DNA of 64,000 nucleotides from Mucilaginibacter sp. MD40 (GCF_002288635.1 NZ_NRSW01000001.1:57086-121085), one strand, 5' to 3'. Positions 9,925 through 18,551 are shown, counted from the stretch's first letter. A program made the numbers and translations. The notes: generated by a model from the sequence alone, not told the origin.

Positions 9925-12318
9925 ATGATAAAGAATTACCTGAAAATTGCCTGGCGCAACCTCATCAAAAATAAAACGCATACGTTTATCAACGTGGCCG
10001 GACTGTCTGTGGGTATGGCGGTGGCCATATTGATAGGCCTGTGGATATGGGACGAGGTATCTTACGATAAATACTTTAAAAACCACGACCGTATTGTGCA
10101 GGTAATGCAAAACCAAACCATAAACGGCGAGGTACTTACCGGCAACTCCATGCCTATACCCCTGGGCATGATGCTGCGTAATGATTACAAGAGCGATTTT
10201 AAATACGTTAGCTTATCCAGCTGGACTTTCTCGTTCAGCGTGTCGCACGGCGAGCAAAAACTGATCGCTAAAGGTAATTACATGCAGCCTGAAGCGACTG
10301 AAATGCTAAGCCTCAACATGCTCAAAGGCAGCCGCGATAACTTAAAGGACCCTTCATCTATCTTAATATCACAAAAACTGGCAAAAGCCATATTCGGTAA
10401 TACCGACCCTATGGATAAGGTGATACGCATTAATAACCAGTACGACCATAAGGTGACCGGCGTTTACGAGGATTTCCCTGCCAATACCACTTTTGATGGT
10501 ATGGAACTGATAGCGCCATGGGACAGGTACCTTACCACACAACCCTGGCTTAAAAGAGCGGCGACCCGCTGGGGCAACAACTCGTTCCAGATCTTCGCGC
10601 AGCTACAGCCGGGTGCTGACATTAAAGAGGTGTCCGCACGTATCAAAGACCTTAAACTCAAAAACATCACCTTGCAGGGCGATGCAGTGGGCGCTTCATT
10701 TAAGCCTGCCGTGTTTTTGCACCCTATGGATAAATGGCACCTGTACAGCGAGTTTAAAAATGGGGTTAATACCGGTGGTGGTATTCAGTTTGTTGTGATG
10801 TTCGGTATTATAGGCGTGTTTGTTTTGCTGCTGGCCTGTATTAACTTCATGAACCTGAGTACGGCCCGGTCGGAAAAACGTGCTAAAGAGGTAGGTATAC
10901 GCAAAACAGTAGGCTCGTTACGCGCACAGCTTATCGCCCAGTTCTTCAGCGAATCGTTACTGGTTACAGCCTTTGCCTTCATATTAAGTATTGTGCTGGT
11001 GCTGCTGGCGCTGCCCTGGTTTAACCAGGTGGCCCATAAAAGCATGGCGGTACTTTGGGATAACCCCGCATTTTGGATAATGGGTTTGAGTTTCAGTATA
11101 CTCACGGGTATTGTTGCCGGTAGTTACCCTGCCTTTTACTTGTCATCCTTTCAGCCTGTAAAGGTTTTAAAAGGCACTTTTAAGGCAGGGCGTTTCGCGG
11201 CGCTGCCACGTAAAATATTGGTGGTGCTGCAATTTACGGTTTCAGTAACCTTAATTATCGGCACCATTGTAGTGTTTTTGCAGGTACAGCATAGCAAAAA
11301 CCGCCCGGTGGGCTATGAACGTACCGGGTTGCTGCAGGCAGATATGCGTACCGATGCTATTCATAAAAGTTTCGCCGCTGTGCGGTATGACCTGTTGCAA
11401 ACAGGCGTGGTGATAGACGTAGCAGAATCTGGCAGCCCTTTAACGGCAGTATGGTCAAACAACAGCGGTATGCAATGGCGTGGCAAAGCCCCCGGCCAGC
11501 AGGACGATTTTGGCACCATACCTGTCAGTCCGACTTTTGGCAAAACTGCAGGCTGGAAAATTATCAAGGGCCGCGACTTTAACGAAAATTACAAGTCAGA
11601 TTCAGCTGCCGTTATTATTAATGAAGCTACCGCCAAATTCCTGGGCTTTAAAAACCCGGTAGGCGAAAAAGTAAAATGGGATACGGAGTTTACCATTATT
11701 GGCGTAGTAAAAGATATGGTAATGTCGTCACCCTATGAGCCGGTAAAAACTACCATATTTTTTCCGCTAACCGAAAAAGGCGATGTGCTGGATATTAAGC
11801 TCAACCCCAAAATAAGTACACATGAAGCATTAGCCAAAGTTGAGGCCGTGATTAAAAAATATGACCCTGCCAGTCCGTTTGATTACAAATTTACCGATGA
11901 AGAGTACGCCAAAAAATTCGCTACAGAAGAACGCGTGGGCAAACTGGCCGGGTTCTTTACTATACTGGCTATCTTTATCAGCTGTATGGGCTTATTTGGG
12001 ATGGCATCCTTTATGGCCGAGCAGCGCACCAAGGAGATAGGCGTTCGTAAGGTTTTAGGCGCATCGGTATTTACCTTGTGGCGTTTAATGTCGGTTGATT
12101 TTGTGGTACTGGTAACCATATCCTTACTTTTAGCCATCCCAACAGCGTATTACTTTATGCAAGGCTGGCTGCAGGATTACAAGTACCGCACGGAGTTATC
12201 CTGGTGGATATTCGCTGCCACAGCCGCTGGCGCACTGGTGATCACCTTAATGACGGTGAGTTACCAAAGCCTCAGGGCCGCCACTATCAACCCGGTAAAG
12301 AGTTTGAAAACGGAGTAG
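9925..12318 (+). CDS. FtsX/MacB-like ABC transporter permease
   Basis: 797 residues of the Bacteroidota long-permease type. It begins NYLKIAWRNLIKNKTHTFIN with the first transmembrane helix near 20-42, a MacB-like periplasmic domain (about 45-280), three helices of the first FtsX domain (about 285-405), then a fourth near 430-450, a second periplasmic domain (about 455-665), and the second FtsX domain with three helices (about 670-790). Two short sequences, AKEVGIRKTVGS and TKEIGVRKVLGA, are the conserved cytoplasmic loops of both FtsX repeats. No ATPase gene is adjacent, so its partner is encoded elsewhere. Substrate unknown. Confidence 0.9.
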   Translation: MIKNYLKIAWRNLIKNKTHTFINVAGLSVGMAVAILIGLWIWDEVSYDKYFKNHDRIVQVMQNQTINGEVLTGNSMPIPLGMMLRNDYKSDFKYVSLSSWTFSFSVSHGEQKLIAKGNYMQPEATEMLSLNMLKGSRDNLKDPSSILISQKLAKAIFGNTDPMDKVIRINNQYDHKVTGVYEDFPANTTFDGMELIAPWDRYLTTQPWLKRAATRWGNNSFQIFAQLQPGADIKEVSARIKDLKLKNITLQGDAVGASFKPAVFLHPMDKWHLYSEFKNGVNTGGGIQFVVMFGIIGVFVLLLACINFMNLSTARSEKRAKEVGIRKTVGSLRAQLIAQFFSESLLVTAFAFILSIVLVLLALPWFNQVAHKSMAVLWDNPAFWIMGLSFSILTGIVAGSYPAFYLSSFQPVKVLKGTFKAGRFAALPRKILVVLQFTVSVTLIIGTIVVFLQVQHSKNRPVGYERTGLLQADMRTDAIHKSFAAVRYDLLQTGVVIDVAESGSPLTAVWSNNSGMQWRGKAPGQQDDFGTIPVSPTFGKTAGWKIIKGRDFNENYKSDSAAVIINEATAKFLGFKNPVGEKVKWDTEFTIIGVVKDMVMSSPYEPVKTTIFFPLTEKGDVLDIKLNPKISTHEALAKVEAVIKKYDPASPFDYKFTDEEYAKKFATEERVGKLAGFFTILAIFISCMGLFGMASFMAEQRTKEIGVRKVLGASVFTLWRLMSVDFVVLVTISLLLAIPTAYYFMQGWLQDYKYRTELSWWIFAATAAGALVITLMTVSYQSLRAATINPVKSLKTE

Positions 12319-12367
12319 GTTAGTGAGCAGTTAATGGTGAGTAGTAAATAGCTTTATTAGAAAACAA

Positions 12368-12396
12368 CAAAGCCCGATGCAATGCACCGGGCTTTG
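12368..12396. terminator. Bidirectional terminator between permease and bacilliredoxin
   Basis: Inverted repeat CAAAGCCCG (12368-12376) and CGGGCTTTG (12388-12396) between two convergent genes. It shares the AAAGCCCG/CGGGCTTT arms used by several terminators in this window. Confidence 0.7.
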
Positions 12397-12406
12397 TATT
12401 TAACAT

Positions 12407-12446
12407 GTCTTGTATCTTGCTTCTTGATTCTTGATTCTTGAATCTA
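12407..12446. repeat. TCTTGATTC-type short tandem repeat
   Basis: Units of TTCTTGA/TTCTTGCTTC repeat here. The reverse complement (CAAGAATCAAGAATCAAGAAG) matches the repeat at 5371-5424. Both copies sit beside an AAAGCCCG-type terminator at a 3' gene end. Confidence 0.7.
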
Positions 12447-12450
12447 TCAA

Positions 12451-12861
12451 TTAGCAGTATTGCTCAAACGCGTCTATCAGGTTATCAGCAATCATTTGCG
12501 CGGGGCGGCCTTCAATCTGGTGGCGCTCAATGATGTGCACCAGTTTGCCATCTTTAAACAAAGCCATCGATGGTGATGATGGCGGGTAAGGCAGCATCAG
12601 GTTACGGGCGGCATCAACCGCTTCTTTTTCCATACCGGCAAATACAGTTACCAAACGATCGGGGTGTTTAGCATTGGCAGCGGCCATACGCGCGGCCGGG
12701 CGTGCGTTAGCGGCAGCGCAACCACAAACCGAGTTAACCATTACAAACACGGTACCTTCGCTTTTTATAGCATCATTAACCGAAGCGGCATCCTTTAGCT
12801 CTTCAAAACCAACTCGGGTTAACTCTTCGCGCATTGGCGCAACAAAATATTCTGGGTACAT
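12451..12861 (-). CDS. Bacilliredoxin, BrxA/BrxB (YphP/YqiW) family
   Basis: A thioredoxin-fold thiol-disulfide protein with the family's CGC active site in VNSVCGCAAANARPA. In Firmicutes, bacilliredoxins remove bacillithiol from mixed disulfides on proteins. Other family landmarks are the N-terminal MYPEYFVAPMREEL and the cis-Pro region PSSPSMALF. I chose the ATG at 12861 because homologues start at MYPEY and because a -7 element at 12891-12898 leaves no room for the upstream ATG at 12891. Cytoplasmic, 136 residues, normal length. Confidence 0.9.
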   Translation of the reverse strand: MYPEYFVAPMREELTRVGFEELKDAASVNDAIKSEGTVFVMVNSVCGCAAANARPAARMAAANAKHPDRLVTVFAGMEKEAVDAARNLMLPYPPSSPSMALFKDGKLVHIIERHQIEGRPAQMIADNLIDAFEQYC

Positions 12862-12890
12862 CATAATTTTTACTTCGCTTATATTCAGCA

Positions 12891-12898
12891 CAAAAATA
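12891..12898 (-). promoter_or_regulatory. -7 promoter element of the bacilliredoxin gene
   Basis: TATTTTTG on the minus strand, an exact TAnnTTTG match. Transcription would begin near 12885, about 20 nt before the chosen ATG, which settles the start-codon choice. Confidence 0.55.
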
Positions 12899-13082
12899 CC
12901 AAATTCAAAATAAAATTAACTGCTTATCAGAATAATCGGCAATAATTGACGTTTCGGTTATAAATAAAAAAGGCGGGATTGATTGCGTGCTGTTAGGTTA
13001 ATAATTGCTACATTGTAGTCCTTAATTTTTTGCTACCCCGTGTTAAACTATCAGGTTAAACTTAAAAATTGAAGATTTAGGT

Positions 13083-13934
13083 ATGGGAATTATTTATCGA
13101 AAAAATAATGCGCAACCGCGTATTGTACAGGTAAAGGCCAGGCATGTTAACTCATTAAAATTTACTGTAGCGGCCGTGCTCATTGTAGTTATGGTACTCA
13201 TGACGGCCATTGTTAGGCTAAGCAGCGAAGCCGCCCAGCAGCGCCAGGAAAACAGCAGGCTGCAATCGCAGATAGCCACATTGCAGGGCCAGATAGAAAA
13301 AAATGACCAAGACGCCCTGCTGCAATCAGCAGCGAAGGAGGGCCAGCGCAGTCAGGCGGTATCGTACCTCTCCGCCATACAATCAAAACTAAAACGTATT
13401 AATGAATTTATGAGCAAGCGCGGTTTGCATGGCATATCATTCCGTAAGCTTAATATTGATGATAAGCCCAAAAGCGAAACCAAGCTTTACGCGGAGTTTA
13501 ACAACTACCTCGACCGGCTGGTTAATACTATTGCCTATACACCTATGGGTTATCCGCGTTTAAGTTCGTTCACCTCATTCTTCGGTTCGCGCGGAAACCC
13601 GTTTGATTTTGGCGGGCATGAATTTCATCCGGGTATTGATTTTAGCGGGCATAAAGGCGACCCGGTGAAGTGCACTGCCAGCGGCAGGGTAGTATTTGCC
13701 GGCCGCGCCGGTGGCTACGGCAACTGCGTTAAGATACGCCATAACAACAACATCGAAACCTGGTACGGCCACCTTTCCAAAATAAATGTAAAGGAAGGCG
13801 AACGTGTAACCGTAGGCGAATTGATTGGAAAAGTAGGTTCAACCGGCCGCTCAACAGGGCCTCACCTGCATTACGAGATACGCAAGAACGGCAAGCCAGT
13901 TAACCCCAAACAATACCTGAGTTTAAATATGTAA
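13083..13934 (+). CDS. Membrane-anchored M23 (LytM-type) peptidase
   Basis: 283 residues: a short cytoplasmic N-terminus, one transmembrane helix (about 26-46), a coiled coil (about 48-75, SEAAQQRQENSRLQSQIA), and a C-terminal M23 domain (about 160-280). The zinc site is complete: His and Asp in HPGIDFSGHKGD and the His-x-His of GPHLHYEIRK, with YGHLSKI in between. Catalytic metallo-endopeptidases of this type cleave peptidoglycan cross-bridges or stem peptides at the envelope. Because all ligands are present it should be active, unlike degenerate EnvC/NlpD activators. Confidence 0.9.
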   Translation: MGIIYRKNNAQPRIVQVKARHVNSLKFTVAAVLIVVMVLMTAIVRLSSEAAQQRQENSRLQSQIATLQGQIEKNDQDALLQSAAKEGQRSQAVSYLSAIQSKLKRINEFMSKRGLHGISFRKLNIDDKPKSETKLYAEFNNYLDRLVNTIAYTPMGYPRLSSFTSFFGSRGNPFDFGGHEFHPGIDFSGHKGDPVKCTASGRVVFAGRAGGYGNCVKIRHNNNIETWYGHLSKINVKEGERVTVGELIGKVGSTGRSTGPHLHYEIRKNGKPVNPKQYLSLNM

Positions 13935-13959
13935 TACCCACGTAGGTTATAAGATCAAT

Positions 13960-13990
13960 AAGGCCAATGAGTTATTCATTGGCCTTTTTT
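13960..13990 (+). terminator. Rho-independent terminator after the M23 gene
   Basis: An 11-bp stem, AAGGCCAATGA (13960-13970) and TCATTGGCCTT (13976-13986), with a 5-nt loop, followed by a T run, 25 bp past the stop codon. Confidence 0.85.
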
Positions 13991-14055
13991 ATTGACCGTG
14001 CAACAGATTTACTGCACCAAACAACCTTTTTAACTGCCGGATGTTATGCTATTAT

Positions 14056-14307
14056 ATGACAAAGCCAGCAAACAACCACGATAAACCGTCGCCATCTGAT
14101 ACCCCGACAAACAGGCCCAATGATGAAGGGCATGAAAGCGTTGTGCGTAAAGAGGATGAGCAATACCATGCCGATGAACCGCAGCAGGAGGATGTTGCCA
14201 AATACATGGAGAACCGCGAGCAGCCCGTGCAACCGGTAAAAAACGCGCCGGCTGAGGATCAGCCGGATGCGTCTGATGATGATGAGCGCAGGTTGGAATC
14301 GAAATAA
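14056..14307 (+). CDS. Small acidic hydrophilic protein, unknown
   Basis: 83 residues from the ATG at 14056 (an in-frame ATG at 14041 would add MLCYY, a hydrophobic start that fits poorly). The composition is extreme: rich in Asp, Glu, Pro, Gln and Asn, with no hydrophobic core, so it is probably disordered. No family recognised. Its start is 121 bp past the M23 stop, behind that gene's terminator. It could be a stress-type hydrophilin, but that is only a guess from composition. Confidence 0.5.
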   Translation: MTKPANNHDKPSPSDTPTNRPNDEGHESVVRKEDEQYHADEPQQEDVAKYMENREQPVQPVKNAPAEDQPDASDDDERRLESK

Positions 14308-14318
14308 TTTAAAACATA

Positions 14319-14405
14319 AATGTCATTTCGAATGAGCGGTAACGAAGAGAACAGGAACGAAGTTAAGCTCATCGAAGATAATCTTCTACGCCTTGGTTAG
14401 CGCGT
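14319..14405. repeat. Dispersed TGTCATTTCGA-type intergenic repeat
   Basis: An intergenic stretch with a TGTCATTTCGA start and an internal inverted pair around CTTCTACGC and GCGTAGAAG. A related fragment (TCGAAATGACA) occurs near 37,163-37,173. Similar elements are common between genes in Sphingobacteriaceae, from general knowledge. Confidence 0.45.
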
Positions 14406-14411
14406 AGAAGA

Positions 14412-16271
14412 TCAAACACCCTTCGCTATACCTGCTGAATTAAATTGCAGGTCGTAAAGTTTACGGTAATAGCCGTTTTCTATACGCAGCAATTGCTGAT
14501 GGGTACCCATCTCCTTTATCTCGCCGTGGTCAAGCACAATGATCTTGTCGGCATTTTGAATGGTGGACAAGCGGTGCGCTATTACAATAGCCGTACGACC
14601 CTGCATGAGCTTGTTAATGGCATTCTGTATGAGCAGCTCGGTTTCGGTATCTACAGATGAAGTGGCCTCATCCAGCACCAGTATGGCCGGGTCATAAACC
14701 AGCGCCCGGATAAACGAAATAAGCTGTGCCTGCCCTGCCGACAGCGTGGAGCCGCGCTCCATCACATTATAATCATACCCGCCGGGTAAACGCTCAATAA
14801 ACTCATGGGCGCCCACATCTTTAGCCGCCGCTATCACCTGTTCACGGGTGATAGACTCATTGTTGAGGCTAATGTTATTGCCAATGGTATCGGTAAACAA
14901 AAATACGTCCTGTATAACGGTAGCGATCTTTGAGCGCAGGTAATCCACGCTGTACCCGCTTATATCGTGCCCATCTACTTTAACCTCTCCCTTACCAATG
15001 TCATAAAAGCGGTTAAGGATGTTGATGGTGGATGACTTGCCCGCACCTGTAGCACCTACCAATGCCAGCGTTTCACCGGGCTTAACATGAAAGCTGATAT
15101 CTTTAAGCACCCAGTTCTCATCATTATAGGCAAACCAAACGTTATTGAATTGGATATCGCCCCGCAAAACGGCTGGGGCAAGCGTACCTTCATTCGGTGC
15201 TACGTCATCGGTATCCAAAACCTTAAAAATACGGTCGGCACCTACCATACCCATTTGCAGGGTATTAAATTTATCGGCAAGCTGGCGTATAGGCCTAAAA
15301 AGCATGTTGAGCAATACAATAAACCCGGTAATTACACCCGGTGTAATGCCATTGGGCGATGCCGAGAGCATGTGCATCTGCTCGTCATTCAAAATACGTT
15401 TACAGCCATACCAAACCAGCAGCGCGATACAAATGGCAAATAATATTTCAACAACCGGGAAAAAGATAGAATAATACCAATTGGAGCGGATGTTGGCATC
15501 GCGGTATTTGGTGTTAACCGCCACAAATTTGCGCATCTCCTGTTCCTCACGAGCAAAGTACTGGATAATACTGATGCCGCTGATATGCTCGGCCAAGAAG
15601 GTATTGAGCTGTGCCACCTGTGTGCGCACTTCCTGGAACGATGATTTGATGGCCTCCTTAAAAACGTACGTTGAGGCAAACAGGAAAGGCATCGGGATAA
15701 GCGTTATTAAAGCCAGTTTCCAATCCTGCCACAGCATGTACCCGATAACCGCGATTACCAGCAGCAGATCGCCCATAATGGATATCAGCCCCTCAGAAAA
15801 AATATCAGCAATGGTTTCCAAATCTGATACGGTACGGGTAATGAGCATCCCGATGGGTGTACGGTCAAAATAACGCAGGCGCAGACTGGTGATGTGGTTA
15901 AAAACATCTTTACGCAGATCGCGGATAACCGACTGGCCCAAAGCGTTGGTAAGGTAAGTTTGGTAGTATTGCGTAACAGACTGCACCAGCAGTTGCAGCA
16001 GCATAAAACCAACCATTAATACCAGGCCGTTGTAATTATTGCCCAATATATATTTATCCAGCGTAATTTGTACCAGTATAGGCTGTACTAGCGCTATAGC
16101 AGCTATGAGTATAGTTAATATGGTAGCTACTACAAACGTGCGGTTATAAGGCGCCACGTAATGCAATATCCGCTTGAACAGATGCCAGTCAAAGGCCTTA
16201 CCGGTAACAGTACCCCCTGCACCCCCTGAAGGGGGAACTTTTGATTTGCTCTCTTTATCCTGTTTCGCCAT
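14412..16271 (-). CDS. ABC exporter, fused membrane and ATPase domains
   Basis: 619 residues, a type IV (MsbA/multidrug-like) half transporter. A six-helix membrane domain (about 40-340) is followed by an ATPase domain with Walker A GATGAGKSS (about 403), signature LSAGQAQLIS (about 508; LSAGQ instead of LSGGQ, as in some YheH/LmrD-type exporters), and Walker B LVLDEATSSVD. Its partner could be itself or another half transporter; substrate unknown. It lies 36 bp downstream of truA on the same strand. Residues 12-20 (VPPSGGAGG) are encoded by one arm of a palindromic repeat that spans the gene start. Confidence 0.9.
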   Translation of the reverse strand: MAKQDKESKSKVPPSGGAGGTVTGKAFDWHLFKRILHYVAPYNRTFVVATILTILIAAIALVQPILVQITLDKYILGNNYNGLVLMVGFMLLQLLVQSVTQYYQTYLTNALGQSVIRDLRKDVFNHITSLRLRYFDRTPIGMLITRTVSDLETIADIFSEGLISIMGDLLLVIAVIGYMLWQDWKLALITLIPMPFLFASTYVFKEAIKSSFQEVRTQVAQLNTFLAEHISGISIIQYFAREEQEMRKFVAVNTKYRDANIRSNWYYSIFFPVVEILFAICIALLVWYGCKRILNDEQMHMLSASPNGITPGVITGFIVLLNMLFRPIRQLADKFNTLQMGMVGADRIFKVLDTDDVAPNEGTLAPAVLRGDIQFNNVWFAYNDENWVLKDISFHVKPGETLALVGATGAGKSSTINILNRFYDIGKGEVKVDGHDISGYSVDYLRSKIATVIQDVFLFTDTIGNNISLNNESITREQVIAAAKDVGAHEFIERLPGGYDYNVMERGSTLSAGQAQLISFIRALVYDPAILVLDEATSSVDTETELLIQNAINKLMQGRTAIVIAHRLSTIQNADKIIVLDHGEIKEMGTHQQLLRIENGYYRKLYDLQFNSAGIAKGV

Positions 16272-16307
16272 TTTTATATACTACTCCCCCACCAGGGGGC
16301 TGGGGGG
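16212..16307. repeat. Palindromic repeat spanning the truA/ABC exporter junction
   Basis: The left arm (16212-16236) contains CCCTGAAGGGGGA at 16224-16236, identical to the arm in truA. The right arm (16285-16307) is TCCCCCACCAGGGGG followed by CTGGGGGG. The two arms are imperfect inverted repeats around about 48 bp that include the exporter start codon. The right arm ends at the truA stop codon. Confidence 0.75.
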
Positions 16308-17075
16308 TTAATACTTAACCTCCGTTAAATACAAGCCACAGGCTGGTACGCTTGTACCGGCGTTGCTTCGGTTTTTGCTTTCAATTATTTTACGAACTTC
16401 CTGCGGCGCTATCTCTCCCTTACCCACCATCATCAGCGTACCTACAATAGCACGCACCATGTTACGCAAAAACCTATCGGCCGATATTTTAAATACAATA
16501 CCATTGAGTGTTTGTTCCCACCGGGCATTTACAATTTTACAATTATTAGTAAACACCTGTGTATTGCTCTTGCTGAAACAGCTAAAATCTGAATATTCCA
16601 TGATGATAGCAGCCGCCTGGTTCATCAACTCGATATCGGGCTTATCCCGCTGCAGCCACGAGCGGTTATGCAGGAACGGATCTTTTTGAAAATGGATACG
16701 GTACTCGTATGAACGTTGCGTGGCACTGAAGCGGGCGTGCATTTCATCATCAACTGCAAATATGCGTTTAATAGCTATATCGTGAGGCAATAAGGCGTTA
16801 AGCCCCCTAACGCCCTGAAGGGGGAATTTTTGAAGTGCATCTTCGGCTCCCCCTTCAGGGGGCCGGGGGGCTTCAAAATGCGCGAAAAACTGCGTAGCAT
16901 GCACGCCGGTATCTGTACGGCCGCAACCTACAGTTTCAACGGGTTGGCGCAACAACGTGGTTAAAGCTTTATCCAGCAGTTCCTGCACGGTTATTGCGTT
17001 GGGCTGTACCTGCCAGCCATGGTAGCGTGTACCATCATAACTTAGCTCTATAAAATAGCGTTGGGTGTTTGCCAC
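16308..17075 (-). CDS. truA: tRNA pseudouridine(38-40) synthase TruA
   Basis: 255 residues. The catalytic motif GCGRTDTGVHA contains the nucleophile Asp55; RYFIELSYDGTRYHGWQ starts the fold, and the C-terminal lobe has DRFLRNMVRAIVGTL. It converts uridines 38-40 of the tRNA anticodon arm to pseudouridine. The start is GTG at 17075; no ATG is available, and the predicted promoter lies only 5 bp upstream. Residues 69-91 (from APRPPEGG to LQGVRG) are encoded by a palindromic repeat and make this loop about ten residues longer than in TruA proteins I know. The flanking residues HFE and LNALLPHDI are normal. Confidence 0.94.
   Translation of the reverse strand: MANTQRYFIELSYDGTRYHGWQVQPNAITVQELLDKALTTLLRQPVETVGCGRTDTGVHATQFFAHFEAPRPPEGGAEDALQKFPLQGVRGLNALLPHDIAIKRIFAVDDEMHARFSATQRSYEYRIHFQKDPFLHNRSWLQRDKPDIELMNQAAAIIMEYSDFSCFSKSNTQVFTNNCKIVNARWEQTLNGIVFKISADRFLRNMVRAIVGTLMMVGKGEIAPQEVRKIIESKNRSNAGTSVPACGLYLTEVKY
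16801..16872. repeat. Palindromic repeat inside the truA coding sequence
   Basis: 72 bp with outer arms AGCCCCC (16801-16807) and GGGGGCT (16866-16872) and perfect 13-bp inner arms CCCTGAAGGGGGA (16813-16825) and TCCCCCTTCAGGG (16848-16860). Its length is a multiple of three, and it is read through in frame. A second copy spans 16212-16307. Confidence 0.85.
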
Positions 17076-17079
17076 GGCG

Positions 17080-17087
17080 CAAAGTTA
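17080..17087 (-). promoter_or_regulatory. -7 promoter element of truA
   Basis: TAACTTTG on the minus strand, an exact TAnnTTTG match whose last base is 5 bp from the GTG start codon. Transcription would begin at or very near the start codon, implying a leaderless or nearly leaderless truA mRNA. Confidence 0.5.
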
Positions 17088-17124
17088 GCATCATTTACCA
17101 TTTTAGATTTACAATTTACCGTTC

Positions 17125-17132
17125 TATCTTTG
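17125..17132 (+). promoter_or_regulatory. -7 promoter element of the DUF4293 gene
   Basis: TATCTTTG, an exact TAnnTTTG match 23 nt before the ATG at 17156. Confidence 0.55.
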
Positions 17133-17155
17133 AGCACCTGTTAAAATAGATAAAT

Positions 17156-17623
17156 ATGTTGCAACGTATCCAATCCATATACTTACTGTTCGCTTCGCTG
17201 GTATTATTCGGTCTGTTTATTTTTCCGCTGGCGCATGGCCTTTTTATTGACGGCAAATTGGTTAACATAGCGGTTACCGGGGTATCTGAAAATGTAAACG
17301 GGGTAGATAAACCCGTACAGTCGTTTGTGGCCCTTAGCATTATTACCGCTATTGTGGGCTTAATACCGTTGGCGGTTATCTTTATGTATAAAAACCGCAA
17401 ACAGCAAATAGCGTTAATATACAGCACTATCCTGGTGCTTATAGGCTATAGCTTCTGGATGGCGCAAACCGTTAAAAAGGTAGTTGGCCCTATTACACTG
17501 GAGTATAAAAATATGGGTATAGGCCTGTTCCTCACCTCACTGAGCATCATCATGCTGATATTTGCCGTTAAGGCCATTCAGCGCGATGAAAAGCTGGTAA
17601 AATCTGCCGACAGGTTACGTTAA
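17156..17623 (+). CDS. DUF4293 family membrane protein
   Basis: 155 residues with four predicted transmembrane helices (about 8-28, 58-80, 85-105, 120-142). The opening MLQRIQSIYLLFA is the characteristic start of DUF4293, a Bacteroidota-specific inner-membrane family of unknown function. It is divergent from truA. Its stop codon overlaps the stop of the convergent hydrolase: both share the TTAA at 17620-17623. Confidence 0.88.
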   Translation: MLQRIQSIYLLFASLVLFGLFIFPLAHGLFIDGKLVNIAVTGVSENVNGVDKPVQSFVALSIITAIVGLIPLAVIFMYKNRKQQIALIYSTILVLIGYSFWMAQTVKKVVGPITLEYKNMGIGLFLTSLSIIMLIFAVKAIQRDEKLVKSADRLR

Positions 17624-18495
17624 TTGAATCGTAGTCCTTTACTTATACTGCGATAAGGTTTCTCAAAAAAATCACCTACTGTCTGGTTAAACATATCCCT
17701 GTAAAATATGGGTGTAGAATGGCCGGAATTAGGTAATATCCACAAATAAGCCTTCGGGATATTTTCAAATATTTCTACAGTATGCTGCACGGTAATTACA
17801 TCATGGTCGCCGGCTATGACCATTACAGGGCAAGTTATTTTTCCAAGCTCGCGGGCATCAATATGCGGCTCGTATGATAACAGGTGCATCAGCTTGAGTT
17901 GATTCTTCATTTCAGCCGGCGGGTTCTTCATCTTTTTTAATGAGTCTGCACCCTTTATATTTTCTGCCATTACCATTTTTTGGATGTAGGGGTCAACGGC
18001 AGTGGTATCAGGGCGCAGATTAGCGCCCGTAACGGCCAGCTTTTTTACCTTATCCGGATGGCGAATGGCCATTAGTAAGCCTTCAATCCCCCCATCGCTC
18101 CAGCCTATCACATTGGCATTTTTTATCTTTAAATGATCGAGCAAGGCGTCCAGGTCATCGGTGATCATCTCATAACTCAAGGAATCGGCATGGTCAATGG
18201 TTTTGCCCTGCGCGCGACTGTCGGCCAATATCACCTGGTACTTCTTAGCAAAGTAGGGTATCTGAAACAGGAAGTTATTGATAGAACCACCATTACCGTG
18301 GATGATAAGCAGCGGCTCGCCTTTGCCATAAACCTCGTAATACATTTTAATGCCACGGATACTGGCATATTTACCAACGGCAGGGTTACGGCCGTATTTA
18401 GTGGTGTCCATCATTTTGCGGATGTCCTGCGCGTGAAGCATGGCCGCACTTAACATTACAAGTGCCGGTACCAATAAAAAAGCTATTTTTCTCAT
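17620..18495 (-). CDS. Secreted alpha/beta hydrolase
   Basis: 291 residues from the ATG at 18495, which gives a clean signal peptide (MRKIAFLLVPALVMLSAAM then LHAQ). An upstream GTG at 18522 would put nine unsuitable residues ahead of it. The fold motifs are the oxyanion strand LLIIHGNGGS, nucleophile elbow GWSDGG, acid in IAGDHDVIT and His in NSGHSTP, a complete triad typical of epoxide hydrolase/haloperoxidase-like enzymes. Substrate unknown; periplasmic location inferred from the signal peptide. Confidence 0.85.
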   Translation of the reverse strand: MRKIAFLLVPALVMLSAAMLHAQDIRKMMDTTKYGRNPAVGKYASIRGIKMYYEVYGKGEPLLIIHGNGGSINNFLFQIPYFAKKYQVILADSRAQGKTIDHADSLSYEMITDDLDALLDHLKIKNANVIGWSDGGIEGLLMAIRHPDKVKKLAVTGANLRPDTTAVDPYIQKMVMAENIKGADSLKKMKNPPAEMKNQLKLMHLLSYEPHIDARELGKITCPVMVIAGDHDVITVQHTVEIFENIPKAYLWILPNSGHSTPIFYRDMFNQTVGDFFEKPYRSISKGLRFN

Positions 18496-18543
18496 TGTGA
18501 CACAGGGTATTGGGTATGTCACTAATATAAATCAAATTTTCGG

Positions 18544-18551
18544 TAGTTTTG
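18544..18551 (+). promoter_or_regulatory. -7 promoter element of truB
   Basis: TAGTTTTG, an exact TAnnTTTG match 43 nt before the truB ATG. Confidence 0.5.

Noticed and set aside
9817..10116. A 99-codon minus-strand frame overlapping the start of the FtsX-like permease
   Set aside because: It is antisense to the first transmembrane helix and the conserved N-terminus of the permease.
18490..18522. GTGACA / TGTCAC inverted pair at the hydrolase start
   Set aside because: The 6-bp arms are 14 bp apart and cover the start codon; too short and too spaced to separate from chance.
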